From: Albimonas donghaensis
Lineage (GTDB): Bacteria; Pseudomonadota; Alphaproteobacteria; Rhodobacterales; Rhodobacteraceae
Reading direction: 5' to 3'
Assembly: GCF_900106695.1 (NCBI RefSeq)
Contig: NZ_FNMZ01000001.1
Coordinates: 930,001-994,000 of the forward strand
Length of the DNA stretch: 64,000 nt
This document shows positions 10,323 to 19,516 of the stretch, in pieces. Under the pieces are notes generated by a model that worked only from the letters and a program-made list of their open reading frames with translations, did not search any database and was not told where the DNA came from. A program made the position numbers and the translations under genes. Positions within the stretch are counted from its first letter, which is position 1. Every line of letters begins with the position of its first letter.

Positions 10323-11570
10323 ATGACAGATCCCGATGACCTCCCCGCCGATGACCCTTCCGCCGACGCCCCCGAGGCGAATCCCGGCGCGCGCCCCGTC
10401 ATCCGCCTGAAGCCCAAGGCCGGGCGCCGCTTCCTCGCCGGCGCCCCCTGGGTCTACCAGGACGAGATCGTCATGGACCGCCGCACCCGGAAAATCCCGG
10501 CCGGCGCCGTGGTCGAGCTTCAGGACCCCGAGCGTCAGACGCTGGGCCTCGTCGCCTTCAACGCCGAGAGCGCCATCTCCGCGCGCCTGCTCGACGTCGA
10601 TCCCGGGGCCGAGATCGACGCCGCATGGCTCGAATCCCGCATCGCCCAGGCCCTCGCCCTGCGCGAGCGGCTGTTCGACAAGCCCTTCTACCGGCTGGTC
10701 CATGCCGAGGCCGATTTCCTCCCCGGCCTGGTCATCGACCGTTTCGGCGACGCCGCCGTGATCCAGCCCAACGCCGCCTGGGCCGACGCCCGCGCCGAGG
10801 AGATCGCGCAGGCCGTGATCCGCGTCGCCGGCGTCTCCACCGTCGTGCTTAACGCCGGCTCGCGCGCCCGCGCGCAGGAAGGGCTGAGCGGCGAGACCCG
10901 GCTGCTCGCCGGCGCCCTCGACGGCCCGGTGGAGACGCCGATGAACGGCGCCGTCTACCTCGCCGACCTCATGGGCGGGCAGAAAACCGGGCTCTACTAC
11001 GACCAGCGCCCCAACCACGCCTTCGTCGCCCGCCTCGCCCCCGGCGCGCGGGTGATCGACGTGTTCTCGCATGTGGGCGGCTTCTCGCTGGCCGCGCTCG
11101 CCGGCGGGGCCGCGTCCGCGCTGGCCGTCGACGGCTCGGAGCCCGCCCTGAAGCTCGCCGCCGAGGGCGCCGCGCGCTCCGGCTTCGGCGACCGGTTCGA
11201 AACCCGGCGCGGCGACGCCTTCGACACCATGACCGCGCTGGCCGAGGCCGGCGAGACCTTCGACGTCGTGGTCTGCGATCCGCCGGCCTTCGCGCCCAAC
11301 CGCTCCGCCTTCCAGAACGGCATGCGCGCCTATGGCCGGGTCGCGCGGCTGGCGGCGAAGATCACCGCGCCGGGGGGCTACCTGACGCTGTGCTCCTGCT
11401 CCCACGCCGTGGACCTGGAGAACTTCCGCGGCGCCTGCGCCCACGGCCTGCGCACCGCCGGTCGCGCCGCCCAGCAGATCCGCGCCGGCGGCCCCGGCCC
11501 GGATCACCCGAGCCTGCCGGCGCTGCCCGAGACCTCCTACCTGAAGGCGCTGACCTGGCGGCTTCCGTGA
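10323..11570 (+). CDS. RlmI-like class I SAM-dependent RNA methyltransferase (RSP_2647 family)
   Basis: 415 residues: a PUA-like N-terminal domain (PVIRLKPKAGRRFLAGAPWV) and a Rossmann methyltransferase domain with AdoMet motif VIDVFSHVGGFSLAALAGG, acidic AVDGSEPAL, and VVCDPPAFAPNR followed by LTLCSCSHAVD. This is the layout of RlmI/RlmK 23S rRNA cytosine-5 methyltransferases; the lineage-specific form is known as the RSP_2647 family in Rhodobacter. The exact RNA target is unknown. Its stop overlaps the next start (GTGA), so the PIN protein is probably translationally coupled. About 25 acidic, disordered residues precede the PUA domain. Confidence 0.88.
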   Translation: MTDPDDLPADDPSADAPEANPGARPVIRLKPKAGRRFLAGAPWVYQDEIVMDRRTRKIPAGAVVELQDPERQTLGLVAFNAESAISARLLDVDPGAEIDAAWLESRIAQALALRERLFDKPFYRLVHAEADFLPGLVIDRFGDAAVIQPNAAWADARAEEIAQAVIRVAGVSTVVLNAGSRARAQEGLSGETRLLAGALDGPVETPMNGAVYLADLMGGQKTGLYYDQRPNHAFVARLAPGARVIDVFSHVGGFSLAALAGGAASALAVDGSEPALKLAAEGAARSGFGDRFETRRGDAFDTMTALAEAGETFDVVVCDPPAFAPNRSAFQNGMRAYGRVARLAAKITAPGGYLTLCSCSHAVDLENFRGACAHGLRTAGRAAQQIRAGGPGPDHPSLPALPETSYLKALTWRLP

Positions 11571-12175
11571 CAGGCGGCGGGCGGGAAGACGGGCAGGGGG
11601 CGGAGGACGCCCCCCGCGCCTTCCTCGACGCCTGCGTGCTGTTCCCGCCATTGACCCGGGGGCTTCTCCTGTCCGCGGCGGCGGAGGGGCTGCTCGACCC
11701 CGCCTGGTCCCCCGGCGTGGTCGCCGAATGGGCCCATGCCACCGCCCGCGATCACGGCCCCCTCGCCGCCGAGGCGGTGCATCGCGAGGTCGGGCTCATG
11801 GCGCGCCGCTGGCCGATGGGCGAGGCCGCCCCGACCCGCGAGGCCTGCGACGCGCTCTCTCTGCCCGACGAGGACGACCGCCACGTGCTCGCCGCCGCGC
11901 TGAAGGCGGGGGCGAGCCTGCTGGTCACCGCCAATCTGCGTGATTTCCCGGCCGCCAAGCTGCGCGACCTCGGCCTCGCCCCGATTCACCCGGACGCGCT
12001 GCTCTGGGAACTGGCCGGCCGGGCGCCCGAGGCCATGGCGCGCGCGCTCGCCAACACGTTGCGGACCTTCCCCGCGCTCCAGGCCGACCGGGCAGAGTCG
12101 GTCCGCGCCCTCAAGCGCGCCGGCCTGCCGCGTTTCGCGAAACTGCTGCGCCAGGGCGCGCTCGACGCCGGCTGA
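11567..12175 (+). CDS. PIN-domain protein (RSP_2648 family)
   Basis: A 202-residue PIN-fold protein, likely a metal-dependent ribonuclease. Acidic PIN residues appear in order: FLDACVLFPP near the start, the E of VVAEWAH, the DEDDRHVLAAAL segment, and TANLRDFP. A helical C-terminal part (about 140-202) is rich in Arg and Ala. I start at GTG 11567, which overlaps the methyltransferase stop by 4 bp; the residues upstream in this frame are out-of-frame translation of that gene. There is no antitoxin gene beside it. Coupling to an RNA methyltransferase suggests RNA processing rather than a toxin role, which is inference. Confidence 0.78.
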   Translation: MTGGGREDGQGAEDAPRAFLDACVLFPPLTRGLLLSAAAEGLLDPAWSPGVVAEWAHATARDHGPLAAEAVHREVGLMARRWPMGEAAPTREACDALSLPDEDDRHVLAAALKAGASLLVTANLRDFPAAKLRDLGLAPIHPDALLWELAGRAPEAMARALANTLRTFPALQADRAESVRALKRAGLPRFAKLLRQGALDAG

Positions 12176-12190
12176 CCGCGATCCCGCGCC

Positions 12191-12892
12191 TCAGACCGCC
12201 GGCGGACGCCCGCCGCGATCCCATTCCGCCTGCAACCGCTCGATCGCCGCGACCCGGGTCTTCGCGGGCGGATGGCTCATCAGCCAGGCGAACCCGCCGG
12301 ATCCGCGCGGGGTCATCTTCTCCAGCTTCCCCAGCAGGCTGGTCTGCGCGCCCGTATCCAGCCCCGCCTTGCGCATCAGCGCCGCGGCGAAGGCGTCCGC
12401 CTCGAACTCGTCGCGCCGGCTCAGCCGGGCCGAGACCAGCTGCGTCAGCATCACCGCGATCCACGGCCCGATGAAGGGGATCAGCCGTCCCAGCAACGCC
12501 CCCAACACCACCCGCGCCGCGTTCTGCCCGGTCCAGTCCACCATCCGCCGCCGCGAATGCCCCAGCGCCACATGCCCCAGCTCATGCGCGATGATCGAGG
12601 CGACCTCGTCGGCGCTGACCCGTCCCATGGCGTGCTGGTCCAGCACGCCGCGGGTCACGAAGACGCGCCCGTCCGGCGAGGCCAGCCCGTTGAACACCGG
12701 GATGTCGTAGACCAGCGCCCGCAGCTCCGGCAGGTCCACCGCACGGCCGAGCCGGCGCACCGCGGCCTCCAGCTCCGGCCGGTCCAGCGGGGCCGAGCGC
12801 GCATCGAGCTCACGCTTGGTCCGCCAGGCCGAGAAACGCCAGCTCACCAGCCCGTAGGCGATCAGCGCGAGAAGGGGGAGCAGTTTGAGCAT
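12191..12892 (-). CDS. M48-family membrane metallopeptidase (HtpX/BepA-like)
   Basis: A 233-residue zinc protease with an N-terminal hydrophobic segment (MLKLLPLLALIAYGLVSW) that is an uncleaved anchor or signal peptide. The zinc motif is IIAHELGHVALGH, and the third ligand is the E of RRDEFEADAFAA downstream. A second hydrophobic stretch (LLGRLIPFIGPWIAVML) lies between them, as in M48 peptidases. The C-terminus SHPPAKTRVAAIERL is the usual M48 ending ('HPp...RI..L'). A role in membrane or envelope protein quality control is inferred. It converges with the PIN gene, 15 bp apart. Confidence 0.88.
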   Translation of the reverse strand: MLKLLPLLALIAYGLVSWRFSAWRTKRELDARSAPLDRPELEAAVRRLGRAVDLPELRALVYDIPVFNGLASPDGRVFVTRGVLDQHAMGRVSADEVASIIAHELGHVALGHSRRRMVDWTGQNAARVVLGALLGRLIPFIGPWIAVMLTQLVSARLSRRDEFEADAFAAALMRKAGLDTGAQTSLLGKLEKMTPRGSGGFAWLMSHPPAKTRVAAIERLQAEWDRGGRPPAV

Positions 12893-13062
12893 CGCTTACA
12901 GATAGGGAGCCGGAGGGCCGCCGCCAGCCATTCCCGCTCCCGATCACGCGCGACGAACGTCCGGAGGCGCGAAAAAGAGTGGGATGGCGGGCGGGGCGTC
13001 GGCCGCAGGCCGCGCGTCCGTCCCGACATCCCGCCCGCACGATCCGCCGCGGCGGGCTGGCC

Positions 13063-14250
13063 TCAGCGGCTCAGCTCCTTCATCGCGGCGCCCAGACCTT
13101 CCAGCGTCATCGGGTGCATGCGGCCCCCGAAGATCTCCTGGATCATCTGGATAGAGTGGGTGTATTTCCACTGCCGCTCCGGCACCGGGTTGATCCAGGT
13201 GCAGGACGGCCACTTGTCGATGGCGCGTTTCAGCCAGACCTCGCCGGCCTCCTCGTTCCAGTGCTCCGACGCGCCGCCGGGATAGGCGATCTCGTAGGGC
13301 GACATGGAGGCGTCGCCGACGAAGATGCACTTCCAGTCCTTGGGGAACTTGTTGAGCACCTCGGCGGTCGGCAGCTGATCGGTCCAGCGCCGCTTGTTCT
13401 CCTTCCACACGCCTTCATAGAGGCAGTTGTGGAAGTAGTAGTGCTCCATGTTCTTCAGCTCGGTCTTGGCGGCGGAGAACAGCTCCTCCATCACCTTGAT
13501 ATGGTCGTCCATCGACCCGCCGACATCAAGGAACAGCACCACCTTAACCGCATTGCGCCGCTCGGGCCGGGTCTTCACGTCCAGATAGCCGTGCTCGGCG
13601 GTGGAGCGGATGGTGTTGTCGAGATCCAGCTCCTCGTCCGCCCCGTCCCGCGCCCAGCGGCGCAGCCGCTTCAGCGCCAGCTTGATGTTGCGGGTGCCCA
13701 GTTCGACATTGTCGTCGAAGTCGCGGAACTCGCGCCGGTCCCAGACCTTCACCGCGCGGCGGTTGCGCGATTCCTTCTGGCCGATGCGCACGCCCTCGGG
13801 GTTGTAGCCATAGGCGCCGAAGGGGGAGGTGCCCGCGGTGCCGATCCACTTGGACCCGCCCTGGTGGCGCTTCTCCTGCTCCTCCAGGCGCTTGCGCAGC
13901 GTCTCCATCAGCTTCTCGAAGCCGCCGAGCGCCTCGACCTCCTTCATCTCCTCCGGAGAGAGGTGCTTTTCGGCGAGCTTGCGCAACCATTCCTCGGGCA
14001 GGTCGACCGCCTCGGCCCCCTCCGGCGCGCCCGAGATCGCCTCGAGGCCCTTGAAGACCGTCGAGAACACCTGGTCGAACTTGTCGATGTTGCGCTCGTC
14101 CTTCACCAGCGCGGCGCGGGAGAGGTAATAGAACCCCTCCACGTCGTACTGGACCAGACGTTTGTCCATGGCTTCGAGCAGCGTGAGATACTCACGCAGG
14201 CTGACCGGCACCTTGGCCTCGCGGAGGCCCAGAAAGAGATCTACGAACAT
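13063..14250 (-). CDS. CoxE-type von Willebrand factor A protein
   Basis: 395 residues beginning MFVDLFLGLREAKVPVSLRE, the usual start of CoxE-family VWA proteins that work with MoxR AAA+ ATPases. The VWA domain has the metal site VVLFLDVGGSMDDH (DxGxS form) and later FVGDASMSPYE. The middle carries an RNRRAVKVWDRREFRDFDDN segment typical of the family. MoxR/VWA pairs act as chaperones that insert metals or assemble protein complexes. The MoxR partner is encoded two genes upstream on the same strand. The client is unknown. Confidence 0.88.
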   Translation of the reverse strand: MFVDLFLGLREAKVPVSLREYLTLLEAMDKRLVQYDVEGFYYLSRAALVKDERNIDKFDQVFSTVFKGLEAISGAPEGAEAVDLPEEWLRKLAEKHLSPEEMKEVEALGGFEKLMETLRKRLEEQEKRHQGGSKWIGTAGTSPFGAYGYNPEGVRIGQKESRNRRAVKVWDRREFRDFDDNVELGTRNIKLALKRLRRWARDGADEELDLDNTIRSTAEHGYLDVKTRPERRNAVKVVLFLDVGGSMDDHIKVMEELFSAAKTELKNMEHYYFHNCLYEGVWKENKRRWTDQLPTAEVLNKFPKDWKCIFVGDASMSPYEIAYPGGASEHWNEEAGEVWLKRAIDKWPSCTWINPVPERQWKYTHSIQMIQEIFGGRMHPMTLEGLGAAMKELSR

Positions 14251-14389
14251 GGCCCGACACTAACGCGGAGGCGGGCGGGGCGTCGAGCCGGAAAGCGACG
14301 TCGGGACGCCTTCGGAGCGAAAATTCAGCAGGCGGATCGCGCGGCCCGGAGACGCGCCCGGTCCGCGGCGCGTCGCCCCGGCGGTCGGC

Positions 14390-14560
14390 TCAGAAAAAGC
14401 CCTGCCAGTCGCCCAGCGAGGCGATGGCGTAGACCGCCAGCGTCGGGGCCAGCCCATGGATGATGCCGTAGCGCAGACGGTCGACGGCGCGCCCGCCGGC
14501 GCGCTTCGCCTTGACCCAGCCATAGACGAAGCCGGCGGCGAAAATCAGGATCAGGATCAT
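14390..14560 (-). CDS. 56-residue membrane protein coupled to the acetyltransferase
   Basis: The frame starts at an ATG that overlaps the acetyltransferase stop in an ATGA and ends with DWQGFF. It reads as an N-terminal membrane segment (MILILIFAAGFVYGWVKAKR), a basic Arg/Gly loop, and a second moderately hydrophobic helix (HGLAPTLAVYAIASLG). Basic residues after the first helix fit an inserted helical hairpin. I know of no assigned function. The 4-bp overlap and the coherent two-helix pattern make it much more credible than other short frames here. Confidence 0.75.
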   Translation of the reverse strand: MILILIFAAGFVYGWVKAKRAGGRAVDRLRYGIIHGLAPTLAVYAIASLGDWQGFF

Positions 14561-14997
14561 CGCTGGTACTTGATGAAGGGGGTCAGGGTCGCGATGCGGT
14601 CATAGAGGATCCGCGCCGTGTGGTTGAATTCCTGCGTCATCCAGTAGACCGAAGCGCATCCCGCCGCGTCGCCGGCGGCGTAGACCGCCTCGATCAGCGC
14701 CCGTCCGGCCCCGGTCCCGCGAATCTCGGGATCGACGTAAAGATCCTGCAGGTAGACCACGTCCTCCACCCGCCAGTTGTGGCGATGGAAGATGTAATGC
14801 ACCAGCCCGACCGGCTTGCCGTCGCGCAGCGCGATCAGGCCGTGCTGGTCGGGATGCTCGGGCGACAGCATGCGCGCGAAACTGGTCGCATAGACCTCTT
14901 CGGCCACGGAGGTCTCGTAGAACTCCAGGTAGCCGGTCCACAGACGACGCCATTCGGCCTCGTCGCTCGCTTCCAGGGGGCGGATCATCAGGGTCAT
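14557..14997 (-). CDS. GNAT-family N-acetyltransferase
   Basis: A 146-residue acetyl-CoA-dependent transferase. The core is visible as IRPLEASDEAEWRRLW, strand LVHYIFHRHNW, and the acetyl-CoA loop LYVDPEIRGTGAGRALIEAVYA (R-x-x-G-x-G/A). The end is YWMTQEFNHTARILYDRIA.TPFIKY. The N-terminal 'WR..W..YL.FY' pattern is common in GNATs acting on small amines or amino acids, but the substrate is unknown. I start at MTLMIRPLEAS (14997); upstream residues in the frame are low-complexity Ala/Arg. A terminator separates it from moxR, and the next gene overlaps its stop. Confidence 0.85.
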   Translation of the reverse strand: MTLMIRPLEASDEAEWRRLWTGYLEFYETSVAEEVYATSFARMLSPEHPDQHGLIALRDGKPVGLVHYIFHRHNWRVEDVVYLQDLYVDPEIRGTGAGRALIEAVYAAGDAAGCASVYWMTQEFNHTARILYDRIATLTPFIKYQR

Positions 14998-15093
14998 GGG
15001 GCGGTTCTGCCCCGCCCGCGCCGCCGCCGCAAGAGGCGGGAGCGCGCAGGGGGCCGGCCGGGACGCGGCGCGGGCGGCGGCGGGCGCTCGCGA

Positions 15094-15122
15094 AAAAGCC
15101 CCGGACGGCGTCCGGGGCTTTC
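15094..15122 (-). terminator. Intrinsic terminator after moxR
   Basis: A 12-bp stem (AAAGCCCCGGAC with GTCCGGGGCTTT) has a 3-nt loop and, on the minus strand, a run of five T. It lies 42 bp after the moxR stop. Confidence 0.85.
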
Positions 15123-15163
15123 GCAGGTCGGCGAAGGCGGGCCCCGTGCGGGACCCGCGCGCC

Positions 15164-16003
<840 letters not shown>

Positions 16004-16428
16004 GGGCGTCGCCCGCTCCTTCGCGTCGTTTCCGCAACGTTTCCTCGGAGGCGCCCGGTTCACGGGCGCCGCTTGGGAGATTGGTGGCACATACGGCCGC
16101 GTATGGGCAAGGGCGACCGCGATAGCGTCGGACCATATCAGCGGGCGGGCGCCTCGGGAGCGCCGTGCCGAAACCGTGGCGCCGCGCGATTCGGCAAAAC
16201 GCATGTCAGGGCGCCGCGGAAACGGGCTTTCCGCACCTCGCGCCTTCGCCCGCGCCCCTTAACGAACCTTTCGCGTGACTTAATGCGCACCTGCGGCTAT
16301 ATCCACCGCGGCGGCGCGACGGGAGTGCGGCGCACAGGCCCTCCGCAGCGGGACCCTGCTTGGAGGCCGCCGGCTCCCCTTGATCCCCCGTGCCGCGGGG
16401 TGGCAGACGAGCATCGAGGTGCCTGGCG
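16004..16428. other. 425-bp divergent region between moxR and dksA
   Basis: It holds the likely dksA promoter (16275-16303). The rest is GC-rich, with no clear small gene or RNA structure. A moxR promoter must lie here too, but I could not choose its hexamers. Confidence 0.5.
16275..16303 (+). promoter_or_regulatory. Probable sigma70-type promoter of dksA
   Basis: GTGACT and TATATC are separated by 17 bp, about 125 bp before the dksA start. The hexamers match the housekeeping consensus at TGAC and TATA. Confidence 0.45.
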
Positions 16429-16851
16429 ATGAAGTCCGAAATCGTTATGGAAGTCGAGTACTTCCCTTCCGAAGACGAACCGTTCATGAACTCCCGTCAA
16501 AAGGAATATTTCCGCAGAAAATTGGTCGAATGGCGTGACAGCATCCTGGCCGAGAGCAAATCCACGCTCGAGGGTCTTCAGGAAAGCGGTCAGTCGGTGC
16601 CCGATATCGCCGACCGCGCGTCGGCCGAGACGGATCGTGCGCTGGAGCTGCGCACCCGCGACCGTCAGCGCAAGGTGATCTCCAAGATCGACCAGGCGCT
16701 GCGCCGGATCGAGGACGGAAGCTACGGCTATTGCGAAGTGACCGGCGACCCGATCAGCCTCAAGCGGCTGGACGCGCGCCCGATCGCGACCCTGAGCCTT
16801 GCGGCCCAGGAAATGCACGAGCGCCGCGAGAAGGTCTATCGCGACGACTGA
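16429..16851 (+). CDS. dksA: RNA polymerase-binding transcription factor DksA
   Basis: DksA binds the RNA polymerase secondary channel and, with ppGpp, adjusts transcription of rRNA and amino-acid genes. The 140 residues show the coiled coil (about 20-95: NSRQKEYFRRKLVEWRDSIL...DIADRASAETDRALELRTRDR, with the coiled-coil-tip DxxDxA motif) and a globular end, YGYCEVTGDPISLKRLDARP. Only the first of the four zinc-finger cysteines remains (C, T, S, A). This matches the single-cysteine DksA reported for Rhodobacter. I start at MKSEIVMEVEYF with GAGG upstream. A hairpin terminator follows. Confidence 0.94.
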   Translation: MKSEIVMEVEYFPSEDEPFMNSRQKEYFRRKLVEWRDSILAESKSTLEGLQESGQSVPDIADRASAETDRALELRTRDRQRKVISKIDQALRRIEDGSYGYCEVTGDPISLKRLDARPIATLSLAAQEMHERREKVYRDD

Positions 16852-16906
16852 GCCCGACCCCCGGCCCGCTCGGGCCGGGCGGCGGAGGCCGAGACCACGA
16901 CGCGAC

Positions 16907-16938
16907 AAGGGCCGGCCTCCATCGGGGCCGGCCTTTCG
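16907..16938 (+). terminator. Intrinsic terminator after dksA
   Basis: GGCCGGCC pairs with itself 16 nt downstream (16910-16917 with 16926-16933), followed by TTTCGC. It lies between the convergent dksA and acetyltransferase genes. Confidence 0.7.
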
Positions 16939-16992
16939 CATCATGGGGAGACGGTTTCGGCCGAACGCCGCCCGCCCCGGATGGCAGGCGGG

Positions 16993-17565
16993 TCAGAGCG
17001 GCCGTTCCATGAACACCAGGAAATCCGCCAGCGACGGCGGCGCCTCGTAATAGGGCCCCCGGACGACGAAGCCCCGCCGGGCGTAGAGCGCCTGCGCCTC
17101 CACCTGGATGCGCCCGGTGTCGAGCCGCATCACCGTCCGCCCCCGCGCCTTGGCCAGCGCGCAGAGCGCCTCGACCAGCCCCGCCGCGACCCCGGTTCCG
17201 CGGGCGAACCCGTCGACATACATGCGCTTCATCTCGCAGGCGTCGGGCTCGGGCAGGGGGGCGAACATGGCGCAGCCCGCCGGCCGCCCGTCGAGCCGCG
17301 CCAGCAGGATCGCGCCCTCGGGGGCGGCGTGCAGGCGGGGCAGGTCGTCGAGCAGCGCTTCCCAGCGATCCTCGGCGTAATAGGCCTCGATGATGTCCGG
17401 GTGATCGACATAGCGGACCATCAGCCATGTCCGGAAGGCGCGGCAGAGCGCGCGGATCGCGGCCAGGTCCTCGGGGGAGGTCGCCTCGGCGATCTCCACG
17501 CGGCCGGTAGGGCGGGGCTCGGCGGCGGAGCCTGCGCCGGGATCGGACAGGGGGGCGCGGGTCAT
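16993..17565 (-). CDS. GNAT-family N-acetyltransferase
   Basis: 190 residues. After a disordered start of about 25 residues come VEIAEATSPEDLAAIRALCRAF, the YYAEDRWEALLDDLP helix and the GNAT core: ILLARLDGRPAGCAMF, EMKRMYVDGFARGTGVAAGLVEALCA (acetyl-CoA loop), and MRLDTGRIQVEAQALYARRGF. EMKRMYV and LYxxxGF are typical of this GNAT subgroup. I start at base 17565, where GGAGG lies 5 bp upstream; the frame extends further but is low complexity. The substrate is unknown. It is separated from leuA by about 170 bp. Confidence 0.85.
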   Translation of the reverse strand: MTRAPLSDPGAGSAAEPRPTGRVEIAEATSPEDLAAIRALCRAFRTWLMVRYVDHPDIIEAYYAEDRWEALLDDLPRLHAAPEGAILLARLDGRPAGCAMFAPLPEPDACEMKRMYVDGFARGTGVAAGLVEALCALAKARGRTVMRLDTGRIQVEAQALYARRGFVVRGPYYEAPPSLADFLVFMERPL

Positions 17566-17655
17566 CGGGGCCTCCGGGCATGACGCGGGTCGTCGCGTCA
17601 TGCCGCGCCATTTCCGCCGCCCCGTCAAGCGAGCCGCCGATCCCCGCCCCGAAAC

Positions 17656-17694
17656 GTGAACGGGCGGGCGCCCGAAAGCTCCCGCCCGCCGCGA
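17656..17694 (-). terminator. Possible terminator after leuA
   Basis: GGGCGGG and CCCGCCC arms lie about 16 nt apart, and on the minus strand are followed by GTTCACGTTT. The hairpin is imperfect. Confidence 0.35.
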
Positions 17695-17732
17695 TCCGTC
17701 CCTTCGCCCCCCCGTTTCCGGACGGGCGGTTC

Positions 17733-19346
17733 TTATGCGGCCGCCGTCGGATGCGCCTTCTGGCTGCGCACCTGCAGGCGGTTGAGCGCGTGCACATAGG
17801 CCCGGGTCGAGGCCAGGATGGTGTCGGTATGCGAAGACCGGCCGGTCGCGATGCGCCCGTTCTCCTCCAGCCGCACCGAGACGGTGGCCTGGGCGTCGGT
17901 GCCCTCGGTCACCGCGCTCACCTGGTAGAGCTGCAGCACGGCGGTGTGGGGGACCAGTTTCTTGACCGCGTTGAAGCACGAATCCACCGGCCCGTCGCCC
18001 GAAGCCTCGGCCGAGATCTCGGTCCCGTCGACCTCCATCACCAGCTTGGCGGAGGGGGTGACCGACCCGCAGACCACTTCCAGCGACACGACCTTGAAGC
18101 GCTCGGGCGCGCCGTCGGCGCCGGTCTCGGCCATCAGCGCCAGGATGTCCTCGTCGTAGACCTCCTTCTTGGTGTCGGCCAGGGCCTTGAAGCGCACGAA
18201 GGTGTCGTTGAGCTGGTTGTCGCCGACCTCGTGGCCCAGATCCTTCAGCTTGGCGCGGAAGGCGGCGCGGCCCGAATGCTTGCCCATCACCAGGCTCGAT
18301 TCGGTCAGGCCGACCATCTCGGGCAGCATGATCTCGTAGGTCGACTTGTCCTTCAGCATCCCGTCCTGGTGGATGCCGGATTCATGCGCGAAGGCGTTCT
18401 TGCCGACCACGGCCTTGTTGTACTGCACCGGGAAGCCGGTGATCTGGCTGACCATGCGGCTGGCGGCCATGATCTTGGTGGCGTCGATGCGGTTCGACCA
18501 GGGCATGATGTCGTGGCGCACGCGCATCGCCATGACGATCTCCTCCAGGGCGGCGTTGCCCGCCCGCTCGCCCAGGCCGTTGATGGTGCACTCCACCTGC
18601 CGCGCGCCGGCCGAAACCGCGGCCAGCGCGTTGGCCACCGCCATGCCCAGATCGTTGTGGCAATGAGTGGAGATCACCACGTCGTCGATCCCCGTCACCC
18701 GCTGCTTCAGCATCCGGATGATCGCCGCGCTTTCCTCCGGGGCGGTGTAGCCCACGGTGTCGGGGATGTTGATGGTGTTGGCGCCGCTGTCGACCGCCAG
18801 CTGCACCGCCTGCACCAGGAAATCGTGGTCGGAGCGGGTGGCGTCCTCGGGCGACCACTGCACGTCGTCGGTGAACTCGCGCGCGCGGCGCACGGCGAAC
18901 TCGATCTTCTCCAGCACCTGCTCGGGCTCGAGCTGCAGCTTGCGCTCCATGTGCAGCGGCGAGGTGGCGATGAAGGTGTGGATGCGGCTCCGGCGGGCCT
19001 TCTCCAGCGCCTTGCCCGCGCGCTCCAGGTCGGCGGCGCCGGTGCGGGCCAGGCCGCAGACCACCGAATTCTCCACCACGCCGGAGATCGCCGAAACCGC
19101 CTCGAAATCGCCCTCGGAGGCGATGGGGAAGCCGGCCTCGATGATGTCCACGCCCATCTCGTCCAGGTGGCGGGCGATGCGCAGCTTCTCGTCGAGGCTC
19201 ATGGTGGCGCCAGGCGATTGCTCGCCGTCGCGCAGGGTGGTGTCGAAGATCAGCACGCGGTCGGGCGCGGCCTTGATCTCGTCGGTGATGGGGCCGGCAT
19301 GAGGGGCGGAAGCGGGCGCGGAGGCGCCGGTGTCATGGGTCGTCAT
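17733..19346 (-). CDS. leuA: 2-isopropylmalate synthase
   Basis: First committed enzyme of leucine synthesis: it condenses acetyl-CoA with 2-oxoisovalerate. The 537 residues show the HMGL-like TIM barrel (FDTTLRDGEQSPGATMSLDEK, STHCHNDLGMAVANALAAVSAGA with metal ligands, CTINGLGERAGNAALEE), the linker, and the C-terminal LeuA regulatory domain (about 390-520) that mediates leucine feedback. AAGGA lies about 9 bp before the ATG. A leucine-rich leader peptide and a stem-loop precede it, which points to attenuation control in addition to feedback inhibition. Confidence 0.96.
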   Translation of the reverse strand: MTTHDTGASAPASAPHAGPITDEIKAAPDRVLIFDTTLRDGEQSPGATMSLDEKLRIARHLDEMGVDIIEAGFPIASEGDFEAVSAISGVVENSVVCGLARTGAADLERAGKALEKARRSRIHTFIATSPLHMERKLQLEPEQVLEKIEFAVRRAREFTDDVQWSPEDATRSDHDFLVQAVQLAVDSGANTINIPDTVGYTAPEESAAIIRMLKQRVTGIDDVVISTHCHNDLGMAVANALAAVSAGARQVECTINGLGERAGNAALEEIVMAMRVRHDIMPWSNRIDATKIMAASRMVSQITGFPVQYNKAVVGKNAFAHESGIHQDGMLKDKSTYEIMLPEMVGLTESSLVMGKHSGRAAFRAKLKDLGHEVGDNQLNDTFVRFKALADTKKEVYDEDILALMAETGADGAPERFKVVSLEVVCGSVTPSAKLVMEVDGTEISAEASGDGPVDSCFNAVKKLVPHTAVLQLYQVSAVTEGTDAQATVSVRLEENGRIATGRSSHTDTILASTRAYVHALNRLQVRSQKAHPTAAA

Positions 19347-19395
19347 TGGGAATGGTCCTTGGCTTTGTCCGGATGTCGCGCGGCGCGTCTCGTGT

Positions 19396-19435
19396 CCCCT
19401 GAGCGCGCGCGCCGACGTCCCGGCACGCTCAGGGG
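19396..19435 (-). promoter_or_regulatory. Stem-loop at the end of the leuA leader peptide
   Basis: A perfect 10-bp inverted repeat (CCCCTGAGCG with CGCTCAGGGG) encloses a 20-nt loop. The leader-peptide stop codon lies inside the first arm. The loop segment CGGCGCG can instead pair with CGCGCCG just downstream, so two mutually exclusive structures exist. No T-run follows, so a classic terminator is not evident. Confidence 0.65.
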
Positions 19436-19509
19436 CGTGTAAGGAGAAGCGCGAGGCCGAGCTCGAACCGCTGTGAAGCGGCGGCAGGGGTGCAGGCGTC
19501 CGTGACCAT
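19429..19509 (-). CDS. leuL: Leucine-rich leader peptide of leuA
   Basis: A 26-residue frame ends ELGLALLLTRP and stops inside a stem-loop about 80 bp before leuA. Five of residues 17-23 are leucine, the pattern of an attenuator leader peptide that senses charged leucyl-tRNA. A TATAGT sequence 7 bp before its ATG would place transcription start at or next to the start codon, so it may be translated leaderless, as has been described for the trp leader in Sinorhizobium. Regulation of leuA by ribosome stalling is inferred from position and composition. Confidence 0.7.
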   Translation of the reverse strand: MVTDACTPAAASQRFELGLALLLTRP

Positions 19510-19516
19510 GGCGCGC

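Noticed and set aside
11567-12175. PIN protein as toxin of a toxin-antitoxin pair
   Set aside because: No small antitoxin gene precedes or follows; it is coupled to an RNA methyltransferase.
12979-14463. 494-residue plus-strand frame opposite the VWA gene
   Set aside because: Antisense to a protein with clear CoxE/VWA motifs; His/Arg/Leu-rich shadow.
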